Of a DNA stretch of 64,000 nt, positions 47,802-60,488 are shown one piece after another. Each line of letters starts with the position of its first letter. The first letter of the stretch is position 1. Both the position numbers and the translations under genes were made by a program. The DNA comes from Adiantum capillus-veneris. Its lineage: Eukaryota; Streptophyta; Polypodiopsida; Polypodiales; Pteridaceae. The notes beneath the pieces were generated by a model. The model saw only the letters and a program-made list of their open reading frames with translations, searched no databases and was not told the origin of the DNA. Where the stretch lies: assembly GCA_014529385.2 (NCBI GenBank), contig CM043959.1, forward strand, positions 89,849,529 through 89,913,528, written 5' to 3'.

Positions 47802-48369
47802 ATGTCAACCTATCCATCTGGCCGTACAGTATAGACGTTGGCGGCACTAGGATCGTGTGCCCCCCAAGGTGTCTGAGGTGTGCTAAGAGGTGTGGTTAGA
47901 GGTGTGCCTGCGTAGGACGGGGGTCGTGAGGGAGGAGGGGTCAAAGCATCCATGGAACCTCCTTCACAGCAACCACCACCTCCACCTGACGATCGCCAAG
48001 ATCGGCGAGTGTGCGTGTGAAGCAGATATGCTTACGTACCCACCTCTGCCGTACCCCTAGGTGTCGAAGCGGCTGTGATGGTAGACCTTGCAGGCGTCGT
48101 ACCCATAGGCGTCCCTCCCCCATAGGCGTCCCCCCCATAGGCATCGGATCCTCGGGTGTGAAGCCCGGAGGCGTGGTACCCGTACCTCTGGCTATCCAAT
48201 ACTGAGACTCCTGTGCCATCTGAGTGGGCTTCATCCATGTGATGAATCCCATAAATGCATCTGCACTCATAGAACCGTGATCTGGCGATTGGTCTGCCAT
48301 ACTAAAGTGCTGCACAAAGAAAGTAAAAGAAAGCGTCAAAACACCTTTGTTTAAATTAAGAAAGAGCAT
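47802..48369 (-). pseudogene. Proximal part of CACTA second gene
   Basis: Reads MADQSPDHGSMSADAFMGFI and a Gly/Pro/Met-rich stretch with repeated PMGGTPMGE-like units, then basic residues. It lies downstream of the transposase on the same strand, the position of TNPA-type genes. It stops being contiguous at the insertion site of element G. Function is unassigned. Confidence 0.45.
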
Positions 48370-49400
48370 AATTGTAAATCAACATCTTCACACAAATACT
48401 TACAGGACTCGACTAGTGAGGCATCATCGATAAGATCTTGCACCGTATCATCGTCTATCTCTAACTGCAGACATAACTCTGCCCCAACTCGTTCTGGCGA
48501 ACTGTCTCCATCCATTGCATCTTCATCTACAAGTGTCATATCTGCCTTGTCTGCATCATCCCTCATATATCTGTCAGCTTCCTCTGCCATAACTTTGTCC
48601 ATCTCATCTAATTTCACAGTAGTATCTGCGTCGTCTGGCCGACTTTCCTCGAGGAGCTCTTGCCCTTCAAATACTTGTTTATTTCTTGGAGCAACCTGAA
48701 CCACGAACCACCATGTGTCTCTCGAGGGTCCGGTACAAAGACCACTTGCTCTCAATTCTCGGGGAGCGCAAACGTGTCGCTCACATCTGTCCAAACCTTT
48801 GTATAATCTATTTGCACAAGCTTGTTTCCATCTCTGCGTACCGTTGCATTGCGACTAGAAGTAATCACCTTGATCCACTTCACATCCAACAAAAACATCT
48901 CAAACCGTCTGAAGCTGACTTTCAAGATATCTGACACCAGACCACAGTAATCCAGGTTGCTAGTGCTCTTGTTCTTGTCTCTGACACTGGCCCTGCTCTT
49001 TTGCATGAAACTAACCATTACCCCACTATCAAACGTGTTTCTTCTGTTGTCAATTTGTTGTGTTCTGAAATGCTTTCCATGCAACCACAATGCCATGTAT
49101 GTATGATACCTCCAGTCACATCCAATAGCCAGCTCTTCCTCTTCTGGAGATATGGGTTCTCCCATCTGCCAAGTTGCTCTCACTGTCTTATCCAACCATG
49201 CCATTATAGGGAATTCAAGTAGAGGATCGAGATGGTCGGGCAAGGATAAGCCTCTAGTCGTTCGGCTTCGCCTGAAATCCTGTCGCTCCTTATTGCGTCT
49301 CTCTTTCTCTTCTTCGTACCTTTCAAGCCATTTTTGCATTGGATCTGAATTTAGTATACAGAAATTCATGATCTTTTCTCACATGGCGTCGTCCATTTTC
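48370..49400 (-). pseudogene. CACTA transposase C-terminal region with DUF4216
   Basis: A 205-residue frame (49369-48752) includes MAWLDKTVRATWQMGEPISPEEE and LAIGCDWRYHTYMALWLHGKHF. It then has NLDYCGLVSDILKVSFRRFEMFLLDVKWIKV, the start of the DUF4216 domain that follows TNP2 in plant CACTA elements. After a shift the frame resumes with RDTWWFVVQVAPRNK (about 48700), the end of that domain, and an Asp/Glu-rich tail to 48370. The shift near 48755 breaks the protein. Confidence 0.8.
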
Positions 49401-49850
49401 TTCGGCACCCCTTGCCCCTGCGGCTCCTCTCCCACCAATCTTGCATCCTCCTCATCGCTCCATAGTCGAGGCATTTATGGGTCAGAAACGGATAGAAATT
49501 CCGTCATCAAAACAAGAGACTCTTGCACCAGCCATCCTTCTGCCATGCTCCCCTTTGGAGCGCTTTTTGGCGAACAAAACCCTTAAGTGTTTTCATGAAC
49601 CTCTCTAGAAAGAACATTCAACGGCTGTGGACTGTACCTACCACTGCAACCTCATCTACTACATGGACGAGCAAGTGCATTTGGATAGTTAGGCAGCTCG
49701 TGGGTAGATACTTCTCAATCATGCAAACTGCCTCAATGGTGTTAGCCTTGTGACTGCAATGGATTCCTCTCGTATCTCCTTGGAAGAGATCCACCACACG
49801 AGCTCTGAAATATTGTATATGCAGGACTGCACTTCCTTCGTTAAACACCC
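49401..49850 (-). pseudogene. DUF4218 region of CACTA transposase
   Basis: MIEKYLPTSCLTIQMHLLVHVVDE is the signature of DUF4218, which sits between TNP2 and DUF4216 in plant CACTA proteins. The next segment (RWM..ERFMKTLKGFVRQKA-like) is readable only across frame changes. Inactive. Confidence 0.8.
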
Positions 49851-50482
49851 CTTGATCGCAATTGGAAGAATAAATTGGAAGAACTTATGCTAGTCGTGCG
49901 ATTTCAGTCCTGGCAGTTGATCGTCATGAGTGAATGTTGTCTTGAGACACCGCATGCATCCTGTTGGCATCCTAAACTCTGAAATCACCCTTTTGACTTG
50001 TCGTTCCTTGCTTTTTAGCAATACCCATGGCGCTCTTGGAAGCTTTGTTTGGCCCATTGTATTGGTGAAAGGCCACAGCTCTGGCATCTTTCCAACTGAC
50101 TGCAAATCATCTCGTGAAACTCGATTCTCTTTTATTCCTATGATTGTCTTCTAGAGGAGCTCTCCCACATTCTTGAATATATGCATTGGATACAACAAAT
50201 GGTTAATTAGTAGATCACCCCAGTACGTCAACGTCTGGAGAATGGACAAACGCTTCATTCCTAGAATAGGTTTCCCCTCATGTTGCTCCTATTGGCGCTA
50301 CCACTCTTGCACATGCATAGGACAACATTCGATGCAACCAAGCTGACCTTCGCGCAAGTGACGGCCATTTGGAAGATACCGATGGTGTCCTTGATAAATT
50401 GTCTTTTGAAGTGAGGCAGAATAGCGCACATCCAAAGACGGCCCGCAAATTGGACATGCATTGTATCCGGAAGTTGTAAGTC

Positions 50483-50561
50483 CTGCATATATTAAAGCAT
50501 GATTCAGTACTACACAAAGTGCTTGCGAATAGCAAGAATTTTGTAAATCATCCACCATTAC
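50483..50561 (-). other. Intron in TNP2 coding sequence
   Basis: The minus strand has donor GTAATGG and acceptor TATATGCAG. Removing it joins GYGEASG to LTTSGYNACPICG in frame. A 79-bp intron is at the short end for plants but acceptable. Confidence 0.65.
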
Positions 50562-50740
50562 CAGAAGCTTCACCGTATCCTGGCCAATCATGCATAGTCC
50601 ACATAAGAACTCCATGGATCCTTGCATGGTGTTGTCTTGCTAGTTCAACCGCATATGCTATGTCGATCCCATGCCATAACTCTTGGAGCTTGTCCACTAG
50701 TGGTGCGAGGTAAACATCCATGTTTTTTGCCTTGAACTTA

Positions 50741-51012
50741 CCAGGCACAAACAAGCCTAATATAAAATGACTCTTCTTGATGGCAAGCCACGGTGGGAGG
50801 TTGTAATTGACAAGGCACACATGCCAAGTGCTCCATGAAGAGCTTCTCAAGCCAAATGGATTGACTCCATCCATTACCAGGCACAATCAAGCCTAATATC
50901 AAATGACCCTTCTTGATGGAAAGCCACGGCGGGAGGTTGTAATTGACAAGGCACATAGGCCAAGTGCTCCATGATGAGCTTCTCAAGCCAAATGGATTGA
51001 CTCCATCCATTG
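50741..51012. repeat. 136-bp tandem duplication in TNP2
   Basis: Copies at 50741-50876 and 50877-51012 begin CCAGGCACAA and agree at nearly every base. The period, 136 bp, is not a multiple of three, so the second copy shifts the frame. Confidence 0.95.
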
Positions 51013-52021
51013 CCATGCCCAAACGCAAATTGCGTATAGTTCACTCTTAAAATGTGGCCAGGTATCTTCAATGTGCCTCCAAGCCTTTGAATCAGCGGGC
51101 ACCCTAAATGTTGCATCACTGGATCTATTTGTAGAATGCCACCGCATCAACTTTGCAATGTAACCACAACGAAACATGCTTTTTATCCTCAAAATAATAG
51201 GGAAATATCACAACACTTTAGGTGGCACTGACTCGCCAATTGCATATTGTTTGTAGCGCATTGCTCCACACTTAGGACATGACAGACAATCTGCGAATTC
51301 ATTGCAAAAAAGAATGCAATCATTTGGACATGCATGAATCTTGTTGTAGTCCAAGCCAAGTAAGGTCAATAGTCGCTTTGCGTCTAGCCTGGAGGGGGGC
51401 ATTTCACTGCCATCCGGCAGTAGTTGCTCCCGCAACAACCTGTTTAAGCCACATTAAATTCAAACCTCCCCAAGCACGTCACCGTTGCAATCTTTTGTAA
51501 GTTACGTATCTAAAAAAAGGAATGACGCTTGCATCTGACCACCCGTACACTGATTGCAGATTCAAAAATGACAGACAAGTACGAAGCACAGATATTTTGG
51601 CACCTTCATAGATTGGTTGACGCGCCAACGTTCTCACCATGTCTTCAGGACATAGATGCACGTCTTCTGGTGGTGCTTCGTTAGCGTTCTCCTCGCTTAG
51701 TTGGAAGAAGGCGTCCAGCATCTCCTCCATGCTATTGTCTTGTGTCTGTAAGCCCTCGTCTGCTTCCATCCTTGGCTCTGGATTGGTCGGACCTTCATGC
51801 ATAATCCTTTTTCTCTATCTCTCAAATGTAGGTGTTATGTCATGAAAATCAATGCCCGTTCCGTAGGAGTCGTATCGTAGATTCTGTACGAGTTCTCTAG
51901 CAAACTCTCCGTACTTGTGCACATGCTCATTACATATCCTACGCTTGCGAAGGATTTGATACTTGCAGAGCATGCATGAGCATGCAATCTTTTCCTCCAT
52001 GCTAGTTGATGATGTTGCCAT

Positions 52022-52360
52022 CTACAATGATTATGAATGTTGTCTCAATATATATACTCCTCACAATGTAAACTACCTCACATTCTCTAGCCTTGCCCGA
52101 TCTCTGCACACCTCGGTCTAGAGGTGTACGGAGATTAGGACCACCGGGTCAAAATCTCGTCTTTATTCGTCAAATACTATATGGGTGACACATACGTGCA
52201 CACCCAGATGTACATGACAATGCATGTAGCGGGCAAAACCCCTTTGCCTCTTTTAGTTCCATAGTTTCTTCTAAAGGGAGAGATAGAGAGATAGTTTCTG
52301 TCCTTTTCACACAATTGGTTAGCATCCAAGCTAACTCTTTCACCACTACTTTCTTTATCT
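52022..52360. other. CACTA upstream region, no gene seen
   Basis: Non-coding stretch upstream of the transposase on the minus strand. It may hold its promoter; I see no specific site. Confidence 0.4.
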
Positions 52361-52361
52361 A

Positions 52362-52395
<34 letters not shown>

Positions 52396-52431
52396 GATCT
52401 CTCTCTCTATCCATCTCCGTAGCTATCTCTA

Positions 52432-52503
<72 letters not shown>

Positions 52504-52526
52504 TCTCGCTTTCTCTCTTTAATTTC

Positions 52527-52571
<45 letters not shown>

Positions 52572-52631
52572 TTAATTTCCTACACACACACAAACATTTC
52601 TCTCTCTCTCTTTAATTTCCTACACACACAC

Positions 52632-52709
<78 letters not shown>

Positions 52710-52740
52710 CTCTCTCTCTCTCTCCCCTACACACACAAAC
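52361..52740. repeat. (CT)n and (CA)n microsatellite cluster
   Basis: CT runs at about 52365-52395, 52434-52508 and 52634-52725. A CA run lies at about 52531-52568. The block TTTAATTTCCTACACACACA is repeated three times. Frames across them are artefacts. Confidence 0.95.
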
Positions 52741-52842
52741 ACACACCCAAATCCAAATATTCTTCATTTTGCATATCCGGGGAACAAAATCATACCAGTT
52801 GTAGTGGTGGCCAGTCACTGCAGCATGATTTTGTGATCGGTG

Positions 52843-53050
52843 TTGCCTAAATCGGGAAATCTACACTTGACATGCTGCCTAAATCGGTGAATCTGCACTG
52901 ATAATACTGCCTTAATCGGCAAATCTGCATTTGATATAAGTTCAAAAAGCGTGAATCTATAGTTTGTTGTTGTGCTGCCTAAATCGACGAATCTGCACTA
53001 CATGAGCATTGGCACACTGCCTAAATCGGCGAATCTGTGTGCATGTGACC
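52843..53050. repeat. Minisatellite, about 32-bp unit, six copies
   Basis: The unit core is CTGCCTAAATCGGCGAATCTGC. Starts are at about 52843, 52875, 52907, 52939 (poor copy), 52975 and 53017. The first four are spaced 32 bp, the others 36 and 42. It lies just outside the CACTA terminus. Confidence 0.9.
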
Positions 53051-55616
53051 AATGGACTAGAAAAGGCATAAAACGTGAAAAATAAATGACATGTCTAATA
53101 TGAAATTGGACTAGACTAGAATGCGAAAACATATACCAAATGTTAGCAATCTTCGCACACCAACTGAGCTCATGTAAGTAGTGGTATGACAAGTCATCTC
53201 AGGAAGAGTCCAATTAAAGAAAGTAGACCCCATGACATTAGAAAGAATGGATTTTGCAACATAATGTGAACAAGTAAGAAATTTATGTCTTCTTTAAAAG
53301 CATCTAAAAATTCTTGTCTGCTGCATAGATGCCTGGGTATTTATAGCGGTGTGAAAATATCTACAAGAAGACTCACTTAAAAGAGATCAATAATAAACAT
53401 TAATTTATCAAACCACTATTAAACTAGAGGATCCGCGCATAAGGAGATGTGGTGAAGGGTGGGAAAATTTGGAGGGGTCAAGTTAAGAGAAGAGATGGGA
53501 TAGTACTTGTGGTGAATTAGATAATGTTACTTTGAGGTCTAAAGATACATAGATAGATATTACTTATCAAGAATAACTGAAATGATGTTTCAAGAGGGGT
53601 ATTATCAGAATGCATTAAAAAATGACATCCCTAAAGCTTGATATGAAAACATTGTATTTAGATTTTATCTGCAAAACTTGTTCAAGAAAATAAAGCAATA
53701 AAAACGACTTTGTGTTAAACTCAACAACAATCGAATCATACACTAAGTTAATATGGCCAATAGGCGGAATATCTTGAGGCTATTGATTTTAAAACTGACA
53801 ATTTGGGTTATAGAGTTGTGAGAATATCTGTAAGAAGACTTACTGAAAAGAAATTAAATATAACAAGCATGAATTTATCAGAACCCATAACCAAGGTAGG
53901 GGAATTTATAGCTGGAGGGTCTACAATATGGTAGCCTTGTACTTAGGTTTATTTGCAAACATGTTTCTCAACGACAAAGCCCTAAATAAGATTCCTTGTC
54001 AAATTCAATAAATAGTTAATCTCACACTAAATACTCAAGTATATGATGATTAATGAGTCCATATCCGATTACCAAAAAAAAAAGTATGACTCATGATGGG
54101 AGGAGTTTGGTTTTGAATTTTAATATAAGAGTAAATACCTAACCTTAAATAATCGTAGCCACCTAAAGTACAATAACAAATTTAGGACCGTATAGTGCAA
54201 TAATGGAAATAATTGCAAGCGTACCAAACTATAAATGGAATTACATTAAAGTATGGCTTACATGATATGGACGAGGGTACGTGAGAGAAATTTTATCCTT
54301 TTTTAGTAGAAAAATACTTGCAAATTCTATAGATTTTACATATTTGGAGAGTCTATTTATAAAAATAGATCATTTTTTTTTTTTTTTAATGGGCAAGTGC
54401 CAAGCGACAATGGAGAACGAAAAAAAAAAAGACCTATTAGCAGTGTAGAAGGAAGATTTAGATCAATTAACTTAGGAAAGAAGAGTTTCTTGTCAGGTTC
54501 AAAGCTAAATCACTCTTGGTGTAAAATTCAAAAATAAAAATAAAAATTAGTGAATGCGCTAGAGAAGAGGGTATCTTTCGTATCATCGATGAGCATGATG
54601 TTGATGATACTGATTCAAGTGTATATAATCGTATTAATCCTGAGGGAGTTACCCAAAGATAAAGCATGCATGTGCAGGTTATTGTGAGCATGTGCACTTA
54701 CATGTTCTCCCTACTATCTACTACAAATATTTCACCCTTCTTTTTTTTTTCTACCATGTTTTATTAACTTGCTCTCCATTACAATCATTTTATGATGCGT
54801 GCCTTAGATAAAGTCTCCCAATGATCAATAAAGTCAAAGAGCTCAAAGACAGGTGCTTTGGGGATCATCAATCGATTATTAAGACGAGGAGTTGTGATTA
54901 CAAGTCGTCCACGGTTTTGATAATCGTGATCCCTCCCAAAGGAAGTTATCCTTACCCAAGAGCCATTCTTAAGGAGCATTGTGTTTGGTGGCAACCTCAA
55001 ATGGGAATGGGCACGTGGAGCAGTGTGCAACGGGTCGATGGGTTGTGGGTGTGTGATATCCCTTGCTTATCAAAATTGAAGGGAAAGCATTGCATGCAAA
55101 AGACTTAAGTGAGTAGACTGTGATTCTAGTGTCGTTCCGTTGGCACCAGTTCGACTTGAGAAGAGGAGGGAGGGCCCAAAGGGCACCATGGAAATTACGG
55201 GCACCCAAAGAACTCAGTAGGAATGAGGTTAACGTGAGTTGTGTTCTACAAAAAGATTCCATCTACACTAGGGGGTTCAGTAGAGTGACTGCAACAGCAA
55301 ACCGATGATGAAGTTCCACTCAGTGTCCCAACAATAATTGTTTTTTTGTGAGCTTGAGGTATTGAGCTTAACAGTTAGCATCTTATCAGAGTTTTTTCTT
55401 GATGTTGCTCCTATCAACCACGATGCTGATGATGGCTTCCTGCTGCGTTCTCCATCCCGGGCTCCTTCGACCAAATGAAATAATATATGGCGCTCAGTAA
55501 AGCTGCAATCTCTAGAGCGGGTAGGAAATGAGGTTGTTGGTGCAGGTCCTGCACCATCAGCCACAGACGAGGGAGAGCTAAGAAAAAGTGGAGCGTGCAA
55601 AGGACGCAGTCCAAAA
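53051..55616. other. Intergenic, AT-rich, no gene seen
   Basis: Mostly AT-rich, with poly-T/poly-A at about 54370-54430. The open stretches at about 54821-55308 and 55277-55614 have no recognised domain or splice pattern. Confidence 0.55.
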
Positions 55617-55720
55617 CACTACAAGTTTTAGAATTTTTCTCAACTTGAGAAAAAGGGCACTTTTTTTACCCATTTTTCTACCGTCAACTAGAAAAAGTCC
55701 GACGAGTGTAGATTTTCTTT
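55617..55720 (+). repeat. CACTA-like transposon terminus
   Basis: CACTACAAGTTTTAGAATTT followed by an inverted repeat with arms TTTTTCTCAA and TTGAGAAAAA (about 55636-55656), then AAAAAGTCC-type subterminal motifs. This is the usual form of a plant CACTA end pointing right. I found no matching opposite end in the window. Confidence 0.5.
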
Positions 55721-56383
55721 TCCTCTACCAAAAGCAATTTTCCTATGCATAATTTTTATTACCATTAACTCAACCAATGGACTAAAGATGAAATATTTGC
55801 ACCTGAATCTATGTAAATAGACATCTATAATGTTTGTATCAAGAAAAATTTTCTATGAAAATTATTCGCTATAGATTCCTCCTACGAACATATATTTTCC
55901 ACGATGAAAAAAGTCCATTGAATAATTCTATTGGTTTGTAAAGGAAATATGTTGCTATGTATCTTGATATACTATATTGAATAGGATCCATTATTTGGAT
56001 ATCGTGATTGAAGTATGCACATCATCGAGTTTGCTCAACTGATTAACCTCATATACACACTACTTAGACTTTCACATGGAGCCAAAAAGAGGTTTAAATG
56101 ATGAAGAGACAAATAGTATTGCACAATACTTCTATCGCAGGTACGTATGACATGTTTGTGCATATTTTTGCGAACTAGTTATATTCATCTTCATTAAATA
56201 TGAAGTAGTACAACTCTAAACAATCGTAAAATCTTCTTGAGATAGATCTCACAAAAACTGGATTATCTTCTACAAGTCACATACTCATTGGATACATATT
56301 CAAATAACAAAAAGTCAAAAAAGACAGTATCATCTCTAGATTGGGAGTATCATCCCAATATGAGTTTGCTAGTGAAGTTCAAT

Positions 56384-59300
56384 CTAAAGTAGTTCGACAT
56401 CATCTTGACCAATGTCTTCTCCTTTGTCCTTAGCCAACTTCACTTTCTTGTGTTGGAATGCCCAATTCACCAGAACATCCAATGTCTCGAGTCCTTCATG
56501 CGATTTCTTGGAGTCAAATGATCCCTTAGGAGTTTTCTCTTGAATTTCTTTCAAAAAGTCGTCAAGTCGTTTGTACATCAGATCTACATTGTCCTCTCCC
56601 ATAAGCTTCAAAGCAATGGATTCCTTTGTTGATTGCTTTATGTTATTAGAACCAGCAAGCAACCACATATCAAATAAAGATTTAGCCAAGAAAAACCTAA
56701 ATTATACACGATTTGACATTAATAAAAGGCCTAAGATGGTATATGTTGATTTCTTTATATTGTTGACCTAGTAAAACTAGCAAGAAGCCACATATCAAGT
56801 AAAGCTTTAGCGAGAAAAAACCTAAAATATACTCGATTTGAAATTAACAAAAGACCCATGTTATATGTGAATATACATACTCGTGTTAATGTTTTAATTT
56901 CTTGATGAGAAAGAGTCACGTTCATCTTTCGAGCAACTGGAATCTGCAAAATTAATAAGTCACATAAGTCTAATGATTAGCTTAAGGAGATAAATATACA
57001 CTAGTGATAGTAATGTACTTGAGTCAAACAATTCTCTTTGTATCATGCAGGGACCTTCCTCTCCCTCTTTGGAGTTCCATTTGTCTTTGCCGCAGTTGCA
57101 CTACATGGTTGTTTGTTGGAAACATCTTTAAGAACCTGTCAAAACATGTAAAGATGTAAGCTTAATACATATATTTATTAGAGAGTAAGTGGTATAAACA
57201 TACTTTCTTTTTTGAGGGAACATCCTTCTTTGCTTTGTTTTTGCCCTAGCAAAAGGACCAAAGGAAAAATATAAATGAACCACTACACAATTATAGCATT
57301 CAAGTATTAATGTCAATCTATTGGTGACTCTCACCAATAAGTTACTCAAGCAAGCAACTTTTTGCTTCTTAGATTGTGTATTGTTGATGGGGTTATCATC
57401 ATCCTGAAAGACATACTCAAGTTGAGACAAATATATGGCTATCTAAATACTTAAAGGGTAGTAAAAGTACCATTTCAAATGGCTCTATGTCACTCTCCTC
57501 ATCATTCTCTAAGGGATGCTTTGTGACCTACACATAACCTTCCATTAAATAGCTAGAACATTTCTAATCACCATAATCATCACAAAATGTATCAAAAGTA
57601 TTCTCACAAAATCTTGTATGATAGATATAGAATGGTCTTCAGAGGCCTTGGTCAAGTCAAACATTTTCCATGTACACTACAAAAAATAAGTAGACTTTCA
57701 AACCAAAAGAAGCGCATGCTTTTGATTGCTCATACAAGGTTTAAGAAGTTTTTGATTGCTCACAGAAGGTTTAAGAAGTTTTACACTTTTGTTTTTATCG
57801 GTGGTATTTTCCAAACTAGTACAAAACCCTGCACTCAAAGGTGAGCTACTTGCCATAGCATCCATCTGCTAAAGTATACTTAATTTGTGTAAGTAATGTA
57901 TATTATAAAGTGATGTATAATTTGAATTTCCAAGAACCTTAAGTACCTCTCCCACTTGCTTGTTTGTAACCCCAACGCCTTGGTCATTCACCTTCAAATA
58001 AATTTTTCTAATTAAAAACAAAACGTACCACAAATAAAAAACATCTTAGTGCCTTTATGTTGGATATACAAACCTGATCAAGCATCTCTGAGTACCATGT
58101 ATCATCTTTTGTGAAAGAGGAGGTTGATTTCATGTGTAAGGGTGATCCATTTGCAATATTTTTCACCTAAAAAACCACATAGAAATAGTACTCAAGTATT
58201 CATGGAGATAAGTTCAAGAAGAAACTGATGAAAAACCTTATAAATACCATTCTTGAATGCCCTAAATCATATTCAGGAGATAGATTTGTTGGCTCCAAGT
58301 AAGTGAAGGTCCAATTCGGAGTGTTATTTTTCTTGAGACAACAAAATAAATACATAAGAAATTCTTCTAAGAACATATATAAATGCTATGTAGTTGACCA
58401 ACCTCCAATTGAACTTCACAAATATCTTTCTTTCCTTCCATAGTTGACTTGGTACTTGATATATCTTGCAAAGATGAGGAAAGACTTGTATCCTTGCAAG
58501 GTTGTACCTAAACAATTAAATTGTCATAAAAGCTAAATAAAACAACAAAAGTATAAGGAAAAATTCATACCGGTTCTTCAAAAGTTGATTTGTGCTCATT
58601 TATACTTAGATACACAACTGGAACTTCTATCACGTGACCCTAAATTCAAAATACACCAAGGTGAATTACGAATCAATCAAAAAACTATATTGAATGACAC
58701 AATTAGACTCAATCAATACTCACAACATGCAATGATGATACTTGTACGTGGCTTCCAGGAATATAAATTCCAATGGCATCATGATTGATTGATTCAATTT
58801 GTACCCTCCATAGGTCATACTTATTTCCACCACTTAGCTTTGAAGGACTACTCCTATGCCAACTTGCTTTGTGTTTGCATCAAGAAATGGAATAAAGCAA
58901 AACTGTTGTGGCATACCTTGAAGAAACAATCCACATCTACATTGGATATTTTCCTCCGATATGATCTTGGATGATCCCATGATAGTCACCTTCTCTTGAA
59001 GTATACTTGCTGGAACATAGCAAACATCACGCATGCTTGGTGTAAGCAAGGCTTTGCTCTCATTTTCTTGGTTTGCATCTTCCATATCCAAATCAACCAT
59101 TATTGGATCCAATTTGTCACCTTCAATAATTTCCCTCAACATCTCGTGGCGGAGGTTTTTCTTTGACGTACAATTGGCTTTATCAGTCTTTGGAAAGAGT
59201 GGACCTGCTTTGAGCCTCATATATCGTCTATGTTGATTTAGCTTAAGAAAAATTTGTCGCTCTGTCATGTAGTCACCATCTTCTTGCTTTTCCTTATTAT

Positions 59301-59940
59301 TCAAAGGAGATAGTGTCTTTCTTCTTTGATGGATGAACTTATCAACCGCCTCTCTCATTTTCTTGTCCTTGGCTAAATCTGCATACATGAACTTTTTAAG
59401 TGGAAATAAACCAAGTCCTTGTTCAACCCATCTACGAGTTCGCTCCAAATTGCGATTATAGGCACGATGTTCCATAGAGAAATTGTCTCGAAGAAAGGTT
59501 TTCTCCTTTCCGGTTGTTGGAAAAATTGTCAGAGTCTTGAATCCGGGCATAGAGTCAAGGTTGGTGTCACTTGAACAAAGATTTTCCTCCTCCTCCTCCT
59601 CGTTATGTGACATTGCAGATGATTGACATATGGTGAGGATCTTTGGATGATTTGGAACTTGATTCTCTCTAAGCAAAAGAGCTTGATCTCCCTCTGCAAC
59701 TTTACTTTGAGCCCAGCTATGCAACGCAAACTTGTGCCCACTTATGTCAACTCCTAGAGCTTCCCATGAAGCAACAGACATATACAAAAGACTTCTACCA
59801 TTGACATTATTCTTGCGTATGCTGCGAGTATATCGATCTTGACCCAAAAAGCCTTTAATAAAGCATGACACTTGATGAGCATCCCATTTACAAACTCTCG
59901 CTAATGGTTCATCTTCCATGTTGAATTAGATGAGGATGAC
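56384..59940 (-). CDS. Multi-exon gene with N-terminal SAM-like domain
   Basis: First coding exon about 58917-59919, from MEDEPLARVCKWDAHQVSCF. Residues 10-70 fit a SAM fold: a Trp start, NVNGRSLLYMSVASWEALGV and DISGHKFALHSW. The rest of the exon is charged and has no known domain. Further exons with GT/AG ends and lengths divisible by three include 58571-58639, 58403-58507, 58248-58331, 58074-58166, 57947-57991, 57471-57527, 57335-57403, 57204-57245, 57055-57135 and 56881-56943; the last ends at TAG 56384-56386. The 82-bp exon at 58724-58805 does not join the first in frame as I placed it. Upstream, AG at about 59941 suggests a 5' UTR intron. SAM domains mediate protein or RNA binding; the role is unknown. 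Such regular exon ends argue for a real or recently lost gene. Confidence 0.65.
56650..56868. repeat. About 115-bp tandem duplication at the last intron-exon border
   Basis: Copies at about 56650-56764 and 56772-56868 share CAAGCAACCACATATCAA/CAAGAAGCCACATATCAA, TTTAGC, AAAACCTAAA and ATACACGATTTGA/ATACTCGATTTGA. The unit includes a splice-acceptor-like site on the minus strand, so the gene has two alternative acceptors here. Confidence 0.8.
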
Positions 59941-60488
59941 CTACACAAAAAACACATGAATTAAAATTCACTGATGAGAACCATACAACAATGAATCAAA
60001 TAAAATTAATACACCATTGATCCCAATCATTATACCTAGTGGTGATTCTAAATTTCAAAATCCTCTACGTATGATGTTTGTGGTGGTGGAGCAACACAAA
60101 GAAAGACCAATGTGATCAATAAAAAACTAATACCAAACTATAAGCAGTACTCATGTTATTACATTTCAATAAGCATAAGCAAACAACACTTGGAAAAACA
60201 TGGAGCTTGAAAATATGAATAATTTCACCTTTTTAAACACACAGCATCGGTACAAATCAAATAAATATTCTCTTCTAGATGGTGATGGTTCTATTACGCA
60301 CATTGCCATTCGATAGAGAGAAATCAAGGACTTCAATACCCCTCACATTACAACTATATGGTGCATGAACTATAAAATTAATAACATCACTCTAGTGTGT
60401 CGCAGCTCGTGACAATGCAAAGCCAAGAAATCCTCCTCCAAGATACTTTACGAGTTTTCTATGGAGAGAGTGCTTGGAGTGCGTGTGC

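Larger units (their letters stand above)
49851..52021 (-). pseudogene. TNP2-type CACTA transposase, frameshifted and partly duplicated
   Basis: Starts with MATSSTSMEEKIACSCMLCKYQ and EHVHKYGE, the Cys/His pattern of the transposase-associated domain. LLGLDYNKIHACPNDCILF, CPKCGAMRYKQYAI and MRWHSTN follow. The central DGVNPFGLRSSSWSTW...NYNLPPWL block occurs twice because of a 136-bp tandem duplication. Next come DVYLAPLVDKLQELWHGI, MWTMHDWPGYGEASG, an apparent 79-bp intron (50483-50561, GT...AG) and TSGYNACPICG. TNP2 cuts and joins CACTA ends. Several shifts make it dead. Confidence 0.88.

Noticed and set aside
53998-55308. Possible host gene between CACTA and the SAM gene
   Set aside because: Only short frames, and no domain or consistent splice sites.
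57670-57690. CACTACAAAAAATAAG as a second CACTA terminus inside the SAM gene
   Set aside because: No subterminal repeats and no partner; AT-rich intron sequence can give this by chance.
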